A DNA stretch of 13,015 bases from JBASNZ01 sp049657775 (GTDB lineage Bacteria > Actinomycetota > Coriobacteriia > Anaerosomatales > Anaerosomataceae): positions 1 to 13,015 of the forward strand of contig JBASNZ010000121.1 of the NCBI GenBank assembly GCA_049657775.1. Reading direction: 5' to 3'. Shown in pieces: positions 6,471 to 13,015 of this stretch. A program made the position numbers and the translations under genes. Each line of letters opens with the position of its first letter. Position 1 is the stretch's first letter. The notes under the pieces are model-generated. The model had not been told where the DNA came from. It was given only the letters and a program-made list of their open reading frames with translations, and did no database searches.

Positions 6471-7826
6471 ATGTACGAGCGGCACGATTACCACGATTAC
6501 CTTCTTGAGTCCTGGCTCGAGTTCCACGATGCTCTTAAGGACCATCCCGAGATCAAGCGGATGCTCTTCGACCCCGTAACGGGTCTTCCTACAACGCCGT
6601 TGCTGTTCCCGCGCATCGAATCGCTTCTCGAGGAGCGTGGCGAGATCTCGCTTTTGTGCCTCAACGTCGTCAAGTACTCCAAGATCGAGGAGCTCTACGG
6701 CTGGAAGGTCTTTGACGACGTCATGCGGCTGGTCGCGCAGGCGCTCGAGAACATCACCGGCGCCGAAATGCGCGACTCTGACATGGTGGCCGAGCTCATG
6801 ATCTCGGGCAACGCCTTCGTTGTGCTGCTCTCGCCTCCGCGCACAACCGACGGCATGGTGTACGAGAACCTCGTGCGGATCGCCCGGCGAGTCGAGGACA
6901 AGATCCGCCTGGAGCTCAAGAGCGCGCTCGACCCCGCGCTGTACCCCATGTTCGGCTGCTACGTGGGCGCCGCCAGCGTTCGTCGCGATCCTAAGCTGCG
7001 CCTCGAGCGCATCGTGCACGACGCACTCGACCGCGCGCTCGCGCTTGCCGACTCGCGTGAGGCGTCCGACGCCGAGCAGCGCATGCACCGGTTGCAAGAG
7101 ATCATCCAAGCCGAGGATATCCGCACGTTCGTGCACCCGGTCCTCAAGCTCGACGACTTCGAGGTCATCGGCTACGAAGCACTCTCCCGCGGTCCCGAGA
7201 ACAGCGAGTTCGAGCGTCCCGACAAGCTTTTCAAAGTCGCCTACGACTCCGACCTGGTCCTCAAGCTCGAGCGACTCTGCCGTAAGCGCGCACTGGAGAC
7301 TGCCCGCAGCCTGCCGGCCGGGCGCCTGATGTTCGTCAACGTGGAACCTGAGGCCGTGGCGGACCCCGAGCTGCGCGACGTGATGTTCTCCTCGCTCGTG
7401 GTGCAGACCGAGCTCTCACCGAGCCGCGTGGTGCTCGAGATCACCGAGCGCACCGCGATAACCGACTTCGCGGCCTTCCGCTCCACGTTGGAGTATCTCC
7501 GCATGCTGGGGTTCTCGGTCGCCGTCGACGACGCCGGCGCGGGCTACGGCTCGCTTCAGTGTCTTGCCGAGGTGCATCCCGAGTGGCTCAAGATCGACAT
7601 CTCGCTCGTGCGCGGCGTGGATACCGATGAGGTTCGCTACCAGCTCATCGAGAGCCTCGTGACCTTCGCGGACCGCATGAACGTGAAACTCATCGCCGAG
7701 GGCATCGAGACCATGGGTGAGCTCGAGGCGCTGCGGAAGTTGGGCGTAACCTACGGCCAGGGCTTCTTGTTCTCGTTCCCGGTGCCGCCGTACCCGGCCG
7801 ACGCGGACTGTCTGCCCAGGGTATAG
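6471..7826 (+). CDS. Degenerate GGDEF plus EAL-domain c-di-GMP phosphodiesterase
   Basis: A 451-residue soluble protein. A short N-terminal segment leads to a GGDEF-like domain (about residues 34-200) opening with FDPVTGLPTTPLLFPRI. The signature GGDEF is replaced by SGNAF (112-116) and the metal-binding Asp is also lost, so it should not make c-di-GMP. The EAL domain (about 210-435) keeps E236-A-L, N290 (FVNVEP), E323 (LEITER), D353-D354 (AVDDAGAGYG), K374 (LKID), E410 (IAEGIET) and Q430. These are the metal and general-base residues of active phosphodiesterases, which turn c-di-GMP into pGpG. An ATG at 6471 after GGGGG is preferred; a GTG at 6450, overlapping the upstream TGA, would add seven residues and would repeat the coupling seen at the other junctions. 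No sensor domain is fused, so its partners may supply the signal. Confidence 0.9.
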   Translation: MYERHDYHDYLLESWLEFHDALKDHPEIKRMLFDPVTGLPTTPLLFPRIESLLEERGEISLLCLNVVKYSKIEELYGWKVFDDVMRLVAQALENITGAEMRDSDMVAELMISGNAFVVLLSPPRTTDGMVYENLVRIARRVEDKIRLELKSALDPALYPMFGCYVGAASVRRDPKLRLERIVHDALDRALALADSREASDAEQRMHRLQEIIQAEDIRTFVHPVLKLDDFEVIGYEALSRGPENSEFERPDKLFKVAYDSDLVLKLERLCRKRALETARSLPAGRLMFVNVEPEAVADPELRDVMFSSLVVQTELSPSRVVLEITERTAITDFAAFRSTLEYLRMLGFSVAVDDAGAGYGSLQCLAEVHPEWLKIDISLVRGVDTDEVRYQLIESLVTFADRMNVKLIAEGIETMGELEALRKLGVTYGQGFLFSFPVPPYPADADCLPRV

Positions 7827-7874
7827 CGGCGGCTCAGACGGACTCCGCGGGCGGCGCGTGGCATCAGAATCGGT

Positions 7875-7880
7875 TATCCT
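7875..7880 (+). promoter_or_regulatory. Possible -10 element for selD
   Basis: TATCCT at 7875-7880 lies 34 bases before the selD ATG, in an 87-base gap that is more A/T-rich than its surroundings. No -35 match is seen. A short dyad, ACGAT (from 7882) and ATCGT (to 7903), lies between it and the ribosome binding site. Weak evidence. Confidence 0.25.
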
Positions 7881-7913
7881 AACGATAGTCAGAACACAAT
7901 CGTCAGGAGTGTC

Positions 7914-8942
7914 ATGGAAGCCGTGCGTCTCACGCAGCTTTCCACCAAGTCGGGTTGAGCCGCTAAGTGGGGTCCGGGTGACCTGGCTGCGGTACTCGAA
8001 AAGATGACGCCCGGCGCGTCCGAGGACTTGATGGTTGGCTTTGAGACCTCAGACGACGCCGCGGTGTATCGCCTTGGCGATCAGGCCGTGCTGCTCACGG
8101 TCGATTTCTTCACGCCCATGGTCGACGATCCGTACGACTTTGGGCGGATCACCGCCGCTAACGCGCTCTCCGACATCTACGCGATGGGCGGACGCCCGCT
8201 CACTGCGATGAACCTGCTTGCCATGCCGTGCTCGCTTCCACCGGACATCACCGCGAGTGTGCTCCAGGGCGGCGCCGACAAGGTGCGCGAGGCCGGTGCC
8301 ATCATCGTCGGGGGTCACACCATCGATGACAAAGAGCCCAAGTACGGGCTTTCGGTCATGGGCGTGTGCGATCCCGACAAGGTGGTGCGCAACGTCGGCG
8401 CGAAGGACGGGGACCTCCTCGTGCTCACCAAGAAACTCGGCGTGGGTATCCTCAATACCGCCCTCAAGCAGGGCCTCGAGACCGAGCAGTCCATCGCCGA
8501 CGTGATCGAGAGCATGGCGCACCTCAATCGTGCGGCCGCGGAAGCGATGGTGGAAGTGGGCGTGAACGCGGCCACCGACATCACGGGCTTCGGTCTCGCC
8601 GGTCATGCGCGAGAGATGGCGTACGGCAGCGGCGTGGTGGCCGAGATCTTCTTAGACGACGTGCCCGTGTGGCCCGGGGTGTTGGAGTACTCCGGCACCG
8701 GTGTTCGTCCCGGACGTACCGCAGACGTGCTCGAGTTCCTTGCTCCGTGGGTGGCGTGGGGAAGGGCGGGTCTCGACTGGAAGGGCGTGCTCGCGGACCC
8801 GCAGACCTCGGGCGGCCTGCTCATGGCCCTCGAAGCCGACAAGGCCGAAGCGCTGCTCGCGGCTCTGGAGGCACGCGGGGAGTCGGGTGTGGTCGTGGGC
8901 AGGATCGTCGACGGGAAGCCGGGACTTATCAACATCGTGTGA
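7914..8942 (+). CDS. selD: Selenide, water dikinase (selenophosphate synthetase), selenocysteine-containing
   Basis: SelD makes selenophosphate from selenide and ATP, the selenium donor for Sec-tRNA. The full frame runs from the ATG at 7914 (AGGAG at 7905-7909) through an in-frame TGA at 7956-7958 to the TGA at 8940-8942, giving 342 residues with Sec15. The N terminus reads LTQLSTKSG-U-AAKWGPGDL, matching the family active-site loop in which Cys or Sec is followed by an essential Lys, here Lys18. Downstream motifs include ADV-type metal and ATP segments, PLTAMNLLAMP, GGHTIDDKEPKYGLSVMGV, TDITGFGLAGHA and DPQTSGGLL. A conventional caller would start at the ATG at 8004 and lose the catalytic loop. 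It heads the selenium locus, 45 bases before yedF. Confidence 0.95.
7956..7958 (+). other. selD: UGA selenocysteine codon (Sec15 of SelD)
   Basis: This TGA is the fifteenth codon from the ATG at 7914. It is flanked by conserved SelD sequence in one frame on both sides (LSTKSG before, AAKWGPGDL after) and aligns with the catalytic Cys/Sec of the family. selA and selB sit in the same locus, so the decoding machinery is present. Confidence 0.93.
7959..7993 (+). promoter_or_regulatory. Putative bSECIS element in selD
   Basis: A stem-loop directly downstream of the UGA. The base stem 7959-7963 pairs with 7989-7993 (four Watson-Crick pairs and one G-U). An internal loop with a G-C and a U-G pair follows, then the apical stem GGTC (7971-7974)/GACC (7980-7983) closes the loop CGGGT (7975-7979). 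The loop starts 17 bases after the UGA and has a G in its first two positions, which fits general bacterial SECIS rules. SelB would bind here to bring Sec-tRNA to the ribosome. Folded by hand, so details may differ. Confidence 0.7.
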
Positions 8943-8987
8943 CGCGCTACGCACGCAGCGAGCGTCCGGTCGCGAAAGGGACAGCGC

Positions 8988-9326
8988 ATGGGCAAGGTCG
9001 TATTCATCAACTCGGACCGTATCGGCGAGGGTGACAACCAACTGGGCGCGAAGCTGGTGGGCTCGTTCCTCTACTCGCTTGCGCGCGCGGAGATCAAACC
9101 CGCGGCAGTCGTGTTCATGAACGCCGGTGTGCGCCTGACCTGCGACGGCTCAAGCGCGCTCGACGACATCCGGCTGCTGGTCGAGGACGGCGTTGGGGTC
9201 TACTCCTGCGGCACGTGCCTTGACTGGCTGGGGCTGCGCCAGTCGCTTGCCGTTGGCGACGTGGGCACCATGAACGACTCGGTCGCCATGCTCATGGCCT
9301 CTGACGACGTGGTGAGCGTGGGGTAG
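8988..9326 (+). CDS. yedF: YedF-type selenium metabolism protein, DsrE-like domain only
   Basis: A 112-residue protein matching the C-terminal half of YedF (sulfurtransferase-like selenium metabolism protein): GKVVFINSDRIGEGDNQLG at the N terminus, FLYSLA, VVFMNAGVRLTCDGS, and VYSCGTCLDWLGL with Cys74-x-x-Cys77. Usual YedF proteins are about 200 residues, with a TusA-like domain in front of this DsrE/DsrF-like fold; that domain is absent here. The upstream 45-base gap has no room for it, and GAAAGGGA in front of the ATG fits a ribosome binding site. YedF is known mainly from its constant co-occurrence with SelD; a role in handling reactive selenium is suspected but unproven. It is probably co-transcribed with selD. 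Confidence 0.85.
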   Translation: MGKVVFINSDRIGEGDNQLGAKLVGSFLYSLARAEIKPAAVVFMNAGVRLTCDGSSALDDIRLLVEDGVGVYSCGTCLDWLGLRQSLAVGDVGTMNDSVAMLMASDDVVSVG

Positions 9327-9358
9327 GACTGCGCGCCGGCATGCCCGGCAGGGGTGTG

Positions 9359-9364
9359 TATACT
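9359..9364 (+). promoter_or_regulatory. Likely -10 element of the toxin-antitoxin promoter
   Basis: TATACT at 9359-9364 is a good -10 hexamer (5 of 6 match) in the 94-base gap before the antitoxin. A clear -35 is not seen. Transcription would start near 9371, just before the dyad at 9375-9391. Confidence 0.35.
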
Positions 9365-9374
9365 CATGTGTAAC

Positions 9375-9391
9375 CCAGGGTAAGAACCTGG
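9375..9391 (+). promoter_or_regulatory. Dyad, candidate antitoxin operator
   Basis: CCAGG (9375-9379) and CCTGG (9387-9391) are an inverted repeat with a seven-base spacer directly after the likely -10 element. Ribbon-helix-helix antitoxins commonly repress their own operon through such dyads. The assignment is inferred from position alone. Confidence 0.35.
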
Positions 9392-9420
9392 CGGAATCCG
9401 GTTAAGGCGGGTGCGTCAGC

Positions 9421-9681
9421 ATGGGTCGCATGGTGAGAAAGCAGATCGTCATAGAGCCCGAGCAGGACCGTGCGCTCGAAGCGCGCGCCAAGGAACTCGG
9501 CGTGTCGCAGTCGTCCCTCATCCGCGAGGCGATCGACGCCATGCTCGAGGAGACCGAGGCGCGGCTCAAGCGGCAGCGCGCGTGGGAGGCGTTTCTGGCT
9601 GCGTCGGAGAAAGCGGCACGCGATGGCGTGGGGAGCGGGGGGCAGAAGTGGACGCGGGAGGAGCTTCATGAGCGCCGCTAG
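9421..9681 (+). CDS. Ribbon-helix-helix antitoxin (CopG/VapB-like)
   Basis: An 86-residue protein. The N-terminal beta strand RKQIVIEPEQ and the two helices DRALEARAKELG and SQSSLIREAIDAMLEE form a ribbon-helix-helix DNA-binding fold. A charged C-terminal helical region (about residues 45-86) would wrap the toxin. The gene overlaps the PIN toxin by 14 bases, the usual antitoxin-first order. The start at 9421 has a weak AAGGCGG at 9404-9410; an ATG at 9430 would trim three residues. The antitoxin should repress its own promoter and neutralise the PIN nuclease. It lies between yedF and selA and has no evident link to selenium. Confidence 0.82.
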   Translation: MGRMVRKQIVIEPEQDRALEARAKELGVSQSSLIREAIDAMLEETEARLKRQRAWEAFLAASEKAARDGVGSGGQKWTREELHERR

Positions 9682-10126
9682 GGTCTTTGTGGATACCAAC
9701 GTGCTCGTGTACTCGATGGACAAGGACGAGCCGGTCAAGCGCCCGGTAGCCCTCGCCCTGCTCGGGGCAGTGAGCGCTCGCGGCAATGGCGCGATCAACG
9801 CCCAGGTGATCGGCGAATTCTTCGTGACTGCGACGCGACGCTTCTGCAGCTCGATGGACACTGCGGAGGCGGCGTTTCAGACCCTGCGTCTGGCAGACAT
9901 GTTCATTGTGTACGACACCTCGCTCGCCATCATCGAGGAAGCGCTGCGAGGGGTCGTCGGCTACAAGATGTCTTTCTACGACGCGCAGATCTGGGCGGTT
10001 GCGCGTATCAATCAGATCCCAGTGGTGCTCTCGGAGGACTTCAGTGACGGGGGCGTCATCGAGGGCGTGCGCTTTGCGAACCCGTTTGCACCGGCCTTCG
10101 ACTTAGAAGCCGCCCTCTCGGTGTAG
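9668..10126 (+). CDS. PIN-domain toxin ribonuclease (VapC-like)
   Basis: A 152-residue PIN nuclease. The acidic metal-binding residues are in place: Asp9 (VFVDTNVLVY), Glu50 (AQVIGEFF), Asp105 (SFYDAQIWAVA) and Glu123-Asp124 (VLSEDFSDG). The length and the LSEDF ending fit single-domain VapC-like toxins, which cut RNA when not bound by the antitoxin. The ATG at 9668 lies inside the antitoxin gene (14-base overlap), implying translational coupling. All catalytic acids are present and the frame is intact, so the pair is probably functional. Its RNA target cannot be read from the sequence; tRNAs are frequent targets of VapC relatives. Confidence 0.88.
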   Translation: MSAARVFVDTNVLVYSMDKDEPVKRPVALALLGAVSARGNGAINAQVIGEFFVTATRRFCSSMDTAEAAFQTLRLADMFIVYDTSLAIIEEALRGVVGYKMSFYDAQIWAVARINQIPVVLSEDFSDGGVIEGVRFANPFAPAFDLEAALSV

Positions 10127-10149
10127 ACAGCACACCGAACCGCTAGAAT
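10124..10149 (+). promoter_or_regulatory. Possible promoter for a leaderless selA transcript
   Basis: TAGAAT (10144-10149) is a fair -10 box. TAGACA (10124-10129) resembles a -35 box but is only 14 bases away, which is short. Seven bases after the -10 falls the A of the selA ATG at 10156, so the message would have no leader. This fits the absence of a Shine-Dalgarno there. Confidence 0.35.
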
Positions 10150-10155
10150 AGCCGC

Positions 10156-11550
10156 ATGGATACTCAATCGCTCTTACGCGCGTTGCCCAAGGTCGACCGG
10201 CTCCTCGAGCGCGAAGACATCGCGGCGCTTGCCGCGGTGCACCCGCGGGTGCTCGTGACCGATGCCATCCGGGAGACGCTCGACGCGCTCCGCGCCGAGA
10301 TCCTCCACGGCACCGACGCCGACGTCGCCGAGGACTCCGTCGCGACGCGGGTCTCGGCACTCGTGGCCACCAAGGCCACCCGCTCGCTCCGGCGCGTCAT
10401 CAACGCCACGGGCATCGTGGTGCACACCAACCTCGGGCGCTCGCTCCTCTCGGACGCAGCCGCTGAGGCCGCTGCCGAGGTCGCGCGAAACTACTCCACG
10501 CTTGAATACGACATCGATTCCGGTGAGCGGGGCAGCCGTCACACGCACGTCGAGTCGCTCATCTGCAAGCTCACCGGCGCCGAAGCGGCCATGGCGGTCA
10601 ACAACAACGCAGCCGCGGTACTCCTCGGCCTGGCGGGACTTGCCCGCGGCAAGGAAGCCATCGTCAGCCGGGGACAGCTCGTCGAGATCGGCGGCAGCTT
10701 CCGCGTGCCCGACGTGATGCGCGAAAGCGGCGCCACGATGGTGGAGGTCGGCACCACCAACAAGACGCACCTGCGCGATTACGAGAAGGCGCTTTCTCCC
10801 GACACCGGGCTGCTCCTTAAGGTCCACACCAGCAACTATCGTGTGGTGGGCTTTACCGAGGAGGTCTCGCTGGCCGAACTGGTCGCGCTTGGCGGACAGC
10901 ACGCCGTCCCCGTCATGGAGGACCAGGGCTCCGGCGTGCTCGTGGACCTGCGCCAGTGGGGGCTGCCGTACGAGCCTACCGTGAGCGAATCGATCGCCGC
11001 GGGCGTGGACGTGGTGACCTGCTCGGGCGACAAGCTCCTGGGTGGTCCGCAGGCCGGCATCGTCGCCGGCAAGTGGCACGTGATCGCCGCGCTCAAGAAG
11101 CACCCGCTTGCCCGTGCGGTGCGCCTGGACAAGATGACGCTCGCCGCGCTCGAAGTCACGTTGCGTACGTACCTCGACCTTGAGGCTGCGCGTCGCGAGA
11201 TCCCCACGCTGCGCATGCTCTCGGCACCCAAAGACGAGCTCGCCACTCGTGCGGTTCGCCTCGCCGATCAGATCTCCAACGCCTGCGGTGGCGCGTACCT
11301 TGTGGGCACCGCGGATGACGTTTCGCGTGCCGGGGGTGGCGCGCTCCCGATGGCTGACATCCCCACCGTGGTGGTGACGCTCGCACCGCAGCGCATCAGC
11401 GTGACGGAGCTTGAGGCGCGCCTGCGCTGCAGCGAGCCCGCTATCGTGGCGCGCATCAACGCCGACCGGCTGCTGCTGGACCCACGTACGCTCTCGTCTG
11501 GCGACGAACCCGTGGTGGTCGCCGCGCTCAAGGCGATCGCGGGAGAGTAG
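10156..11550 (+). CDS. selA: L-seryl-tRNA(Sec) selenium transferase
   Basis: SelA uses pyridoxal phosphate to convert Ser-tRNA(Sec) to Sec-tRNA(Sec) with selenophosphate. The 464-residue length is standard. The N-terminal domain (about residues 1-70) with LLRALPKVDRLL is the tRNA-binding part. The core has VINATGIVVHTNLGRS (81-96), NYSTLEYD, GSRHTHVE, AVNNNAAAVLL, VPVMEDQGSG (251-260) and CSGDKLLGGPQAG, in which Lys293 should hold PLP. The ATG at 10156 is chosen because the encoded N terminus matches the family and there is no room for more; no ribosome binding site is visible, which suggests leaderless translation. It ends immediately before the selB ATG, so selA and selB form an operon. A toxin-antitoxin pair separates them from selD-yedF. 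Confidence 0.96.
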   Translation: MDTQSLLRALPKVDRLLEREDIAALAAVHPRVLVTDAIRETLDALRAEILHGTDADVAEDSVATRVSALVATKATRSLRRVINATGIVVHTNLGRSLLSDAAAEAAAEVARNYSTLEYDIDSGERGSRHTHVESLICKLTGAEAAMAVNNNAAAVLLGLAGLARGKEAIVSRGQLVEIGGSFRVPDVMRESGATMVEVGTTNKTHLRDYEKALSPDTGLLLKVHTSNYRVVGFTEEVSLAELVALGGQHAVPVMEDQGSGVLVDLRQWGLPYEPTVSESIAAGVDVVTCSGDKLLGGPQAGIVAGKWHVIAALKKHPLARAVRLDKMTLAALEVTLRTYLDLEAARREIPTLRMLSAPKDELATRAVRLADQISNACGGAYLVGTADDVSRAGGGALPMADIPTVVVTLAPQRISVTELEARLRCSEPAIVARINADRLLLDPRTLSSGDEPVVVAALKAIAGE

Positions 11551-13015
11551 ATGACCGCACCCTCGCTCGTCCTCGGCACCGCCGGGCATATCGATCACGG
11601 CAAGTCCTCGCTCGTCCGCGCGCTGACCGGCACGGATCCCGACCGGCTGCCCGAGGAGAAGGAGCGCGGCGTCACCATCGAACTCGGCTTCGCGCGGCTC
11701 GAACTCCCGAGCGGGCGCTCCATGGGCGTCGTGGACGTGCCCGGCCACGAGAAGTTCGTGCGGCAGATGGTCGCCGGCGCCACAGGTATCGACGTGGTCA
11801 TGCTGGTGGTCGCCGCCGACGACGGCGTGATGCCGCAGACGCGCGAGCACCTGGCCATCATCGACCTCCTCGGCGTGCCCAAGGGCGTGGTCGCGCTCAC
11901 CAAGGCCGACCTGGCCGATGAGGACTGGATCGAGCTGGTCACCGAGGACATCCGCCAGCTCCTGGTGGGGACGTCCATCGAGGGCGCGCCGATCGTGCCG
12001 GTCTCCAGCAAGACGGGGGCAGGGCTGCCCGAGTTGCTCGCGGCGATCGACGAGGTCGCCACCGAGGCCGAGGCACGCCAGTCCAAGCTCCCGATGCGAC
12101 TGCCGGTCGACCGCGTGTTCACCATCGCGGGCGCGGGCACTGTCGTCACGGGCACGCTGTGGAGCGGCTCGGCGGCCAAGGACGATGCGGTGGAGGTCTA
12201 CCCGGGCGGCAAGCGCGGGCGCATCCGCTCGGTGCAGATGCACGGCGCACAGGTGGATCGCGCGAACGCGGGCAACCGCGTGGCGCTTAACATCGCGGGA
12301 CTCGAGCGCGACGAGATCGACCGAGGCGACATCATCGCCGAGCCCGGCTCGCTTACCGTGACCGACCGCATCGACGCGTACGTGACGTACCTTCCAAGCG
12401 AGGAGAAACCCTTCGAGTCCGGCGCGCGCGTGCACGTGCACCACGGCACCCGCGAGGTGCTCGGTCGCGTGCTGCTCATGGACGCCGACATCCTGCGGCC
12501 GGGCGAGCGCGGCTACGCGCAGCTCCGGCTGGAAGAGCCGCTCGCGCCGCGCTACGACGACCGCTTCATCATCCGCTCGTACTCGCCGATGTGGACGATC
12601 GGCGGCGGCGTCGTGCTGGACGTGCTGCCGCCCCGCCGTACGCGTCTCAAGCCGCACGAGCGCGAGCTCCTCGACGCGCTGGTGGCGCACGACCTCTTCG
12701 GAGCGGCGATCGGGCTGCTCGCCTCGCGCGCGCTCCCGATGACGTCCGCGCAGGTCGCGGCGGCGCTCGGCGTGACGCGTGCGGGTGTGGCCGACGACCT
12801 CAACAAGGCCTCGCTCGAGCGTCTCAAGGTAGGGACCGAGACGTACTTCGTAACGCCGGAGGCGCAAGACGGCCTGCTCGCAGCGCTCGAGCGTGAGCTC
12901 ATCGCGTTCCACGACGCGAACCCCAAGGCCACCGGCGCAGCCGCACTCGCGCTCCGCGACAAGGTCGACCGTCGGCTCGATCCCAAGGTGTTCGACGCAC
13001 TGCTCGATCTCGCGG
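11551..13015 (+). CDS. selB: Selenocysteine-specific elongation factor SelB (3' end beyond window)
   Basis: The first 488 residues of SelB, the EF-Tu-like GTPase that carries Sec-tRNA(Sec) to UGA codons. The G1 motif is GHIDHGKSS (12-20), with ERGVTIELGF as the switch region, DVPGHE (62-67) as G3 and TKAD (117-120) as G4. TKAD in place of NKxD is usual for SelB. Beta-barrel domains follow (about 175-340; RVFTIAGAGTVVTGTLWSG, RGDIIAEPGSL), then the segment RFIIRSYSPMWTIGGGVVLD. After that the winged-helix region starts (about 365 on), whose last modules bind the SECIS. The final winged helices lie outside the window. The ATG abuts the selA TAG with no gap, and GGGAGA just upstream acts as ribosome binding site. 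No stop occurs in frame to the window end. Confidence 0.96.
   Translation, partial: MTAPSLVLGTAGHIDHGKSSLVRALTGTDPDRLPEEKERGVTIELGFARLELPSGRSMGVVDVPGHEKFVRQMVAGATGIDVVMLVVAADDGVMPQTREHLAIIDLLGVPKGVVALTKADLADEDWIELVTEDIRQLLVGTSIEGAPIVPVSSKTGAGLPELLAAIDEVATEAEARQSKLPMRLPVDRVFTIAGAGTVVTGTLWSGSAAKDDAVEVYPGGKRGRIRSVQMHGAQVDRANAGNRVALNIAGLERDEIDRGDIIAEPGSLTVTDRIDAYVTYLPSEEKPFESGARVHVHHGTREVLGRVLLMDADILRPGERGYAQLRLEEPLAPRYDDRFIIRSYSPMWTIGGGVVLDVLPPRRTRLKPHERELLDALVAHDLFGAAIGLLASRALPMTSAQVAAALGVTRAGVADDLNKASLERLKVGTETYFVTPEAQDGLLAALERELIAFHDANPKATGAAALALRDKVDRRLDPKVFDALLDLA

Noticed and set aside
8004..8942. selD starting at the ATG at 8004
   Set aside because: It would omit the Sec15/Lys18 active-site loop; conserved SelD sequence continues upstream in the same frame to the ATG at 7914, which has an AGGAG.
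9335..9349. GCCGG/CCGGC hairpin after yedF as an intrinsic terminator
   Set aside because: The five-base stem is followed by GGGGTGTG rather than a T-run, so it cannot be called a terminator.
9470..9667. A longer upstream start for the PIN toxin frame
   Set aside because: It reads as Arg/Ser-rich shadow of the antitoxin; the ATG at 9668 gives the usual PIN beginning just before the catalytic Asp.
10174..12912. A 912-codon open frame on the minus strand across selA and selB
   Set aside because: Its translation is rich in Arg, His, Gly and Val with no recognisable domain, and the + strand carries clear SelA and SelB motifs over the whole stretch. Long antisense frames are expected from high third-position GC.
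7827..13015. A selC (tRNA-Sec) gene in the selenium locus
   Set aside because: No long-acceptor class II tRNA with a TCA anticodon was found in the gaps; it may lie beyond selB or elsewhere.

Overview
The window looks like chromosomal core and accessory DNA from a high-GC actinobacterium, most likely a member of the Coriobacteriia or a related deep anaerobic lineage. That placement is inference. It rests on the order pyruvate kinase, FtsB/DivIC-like protein, DUF501 and Ppx/GppA, on strong G/C third-position bias, on GTG starts, and on a complete selenocysteine machinery that includes a Sec-containing SelD. All genes seen lie on the + strand. No transposase, phage gene, CRISPR array or rRNA was seen. 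No stretch over 300 bases lacks a gene; the longest gaps are 261-447 (a nested inverted repeat) and 2417-2669 (which holds a tRNA and three hairpins).

Region 1 (1-2416) is housekeeping: the 3' end of pyk, then a tightly packed set of an FtsB/DivIC-like division protein, a DUF501 protein and a Ppx/GppA phosphatase. Their stop and start codons overlap or nearly overlap.

Region 2 (2417-2669) holds tRNA-Leu(UAA), flanked by hairpins.

Region 3 (2670-7826) is a four-gene, translationally coupled cluster: a stand-alone cobalamin-binding protein with unusual ligand motifs, a cytosolic TPR protein, a clan GH-A glycosidase-like protein that seems to lack its nucleophile Glu, and a degenerate GGDEF plus intact-looking EAL c-di-GMP phosphodiesterase. 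I do not recognise this combination as a described system. It is the best candidate for an undescribed cobalamin- and c-di-GMP-linked sensory or regulatory module.

Region 4 (7827-13015) is a selenium locus: selD, which reads through an in-frame UGA (Sec15) followed by a plausible bSECIS hairpin; a short YedF (DsrE-like domain only); a ribbon-helix-helix/PIN toxin-antitoxin pair inserted in the locus; selA, possibly leaderless; and selB, which runs off the window end. SelD makes selenophosphate, SelA converts Ser-tRNA(Sec) to Sec-tRNA(Sec), and SelB delivers it to UGA codons marked by a SECIS. SelD here would need its own product in order to be translated. The tRNA(Sec) gene selC was not found in the window.
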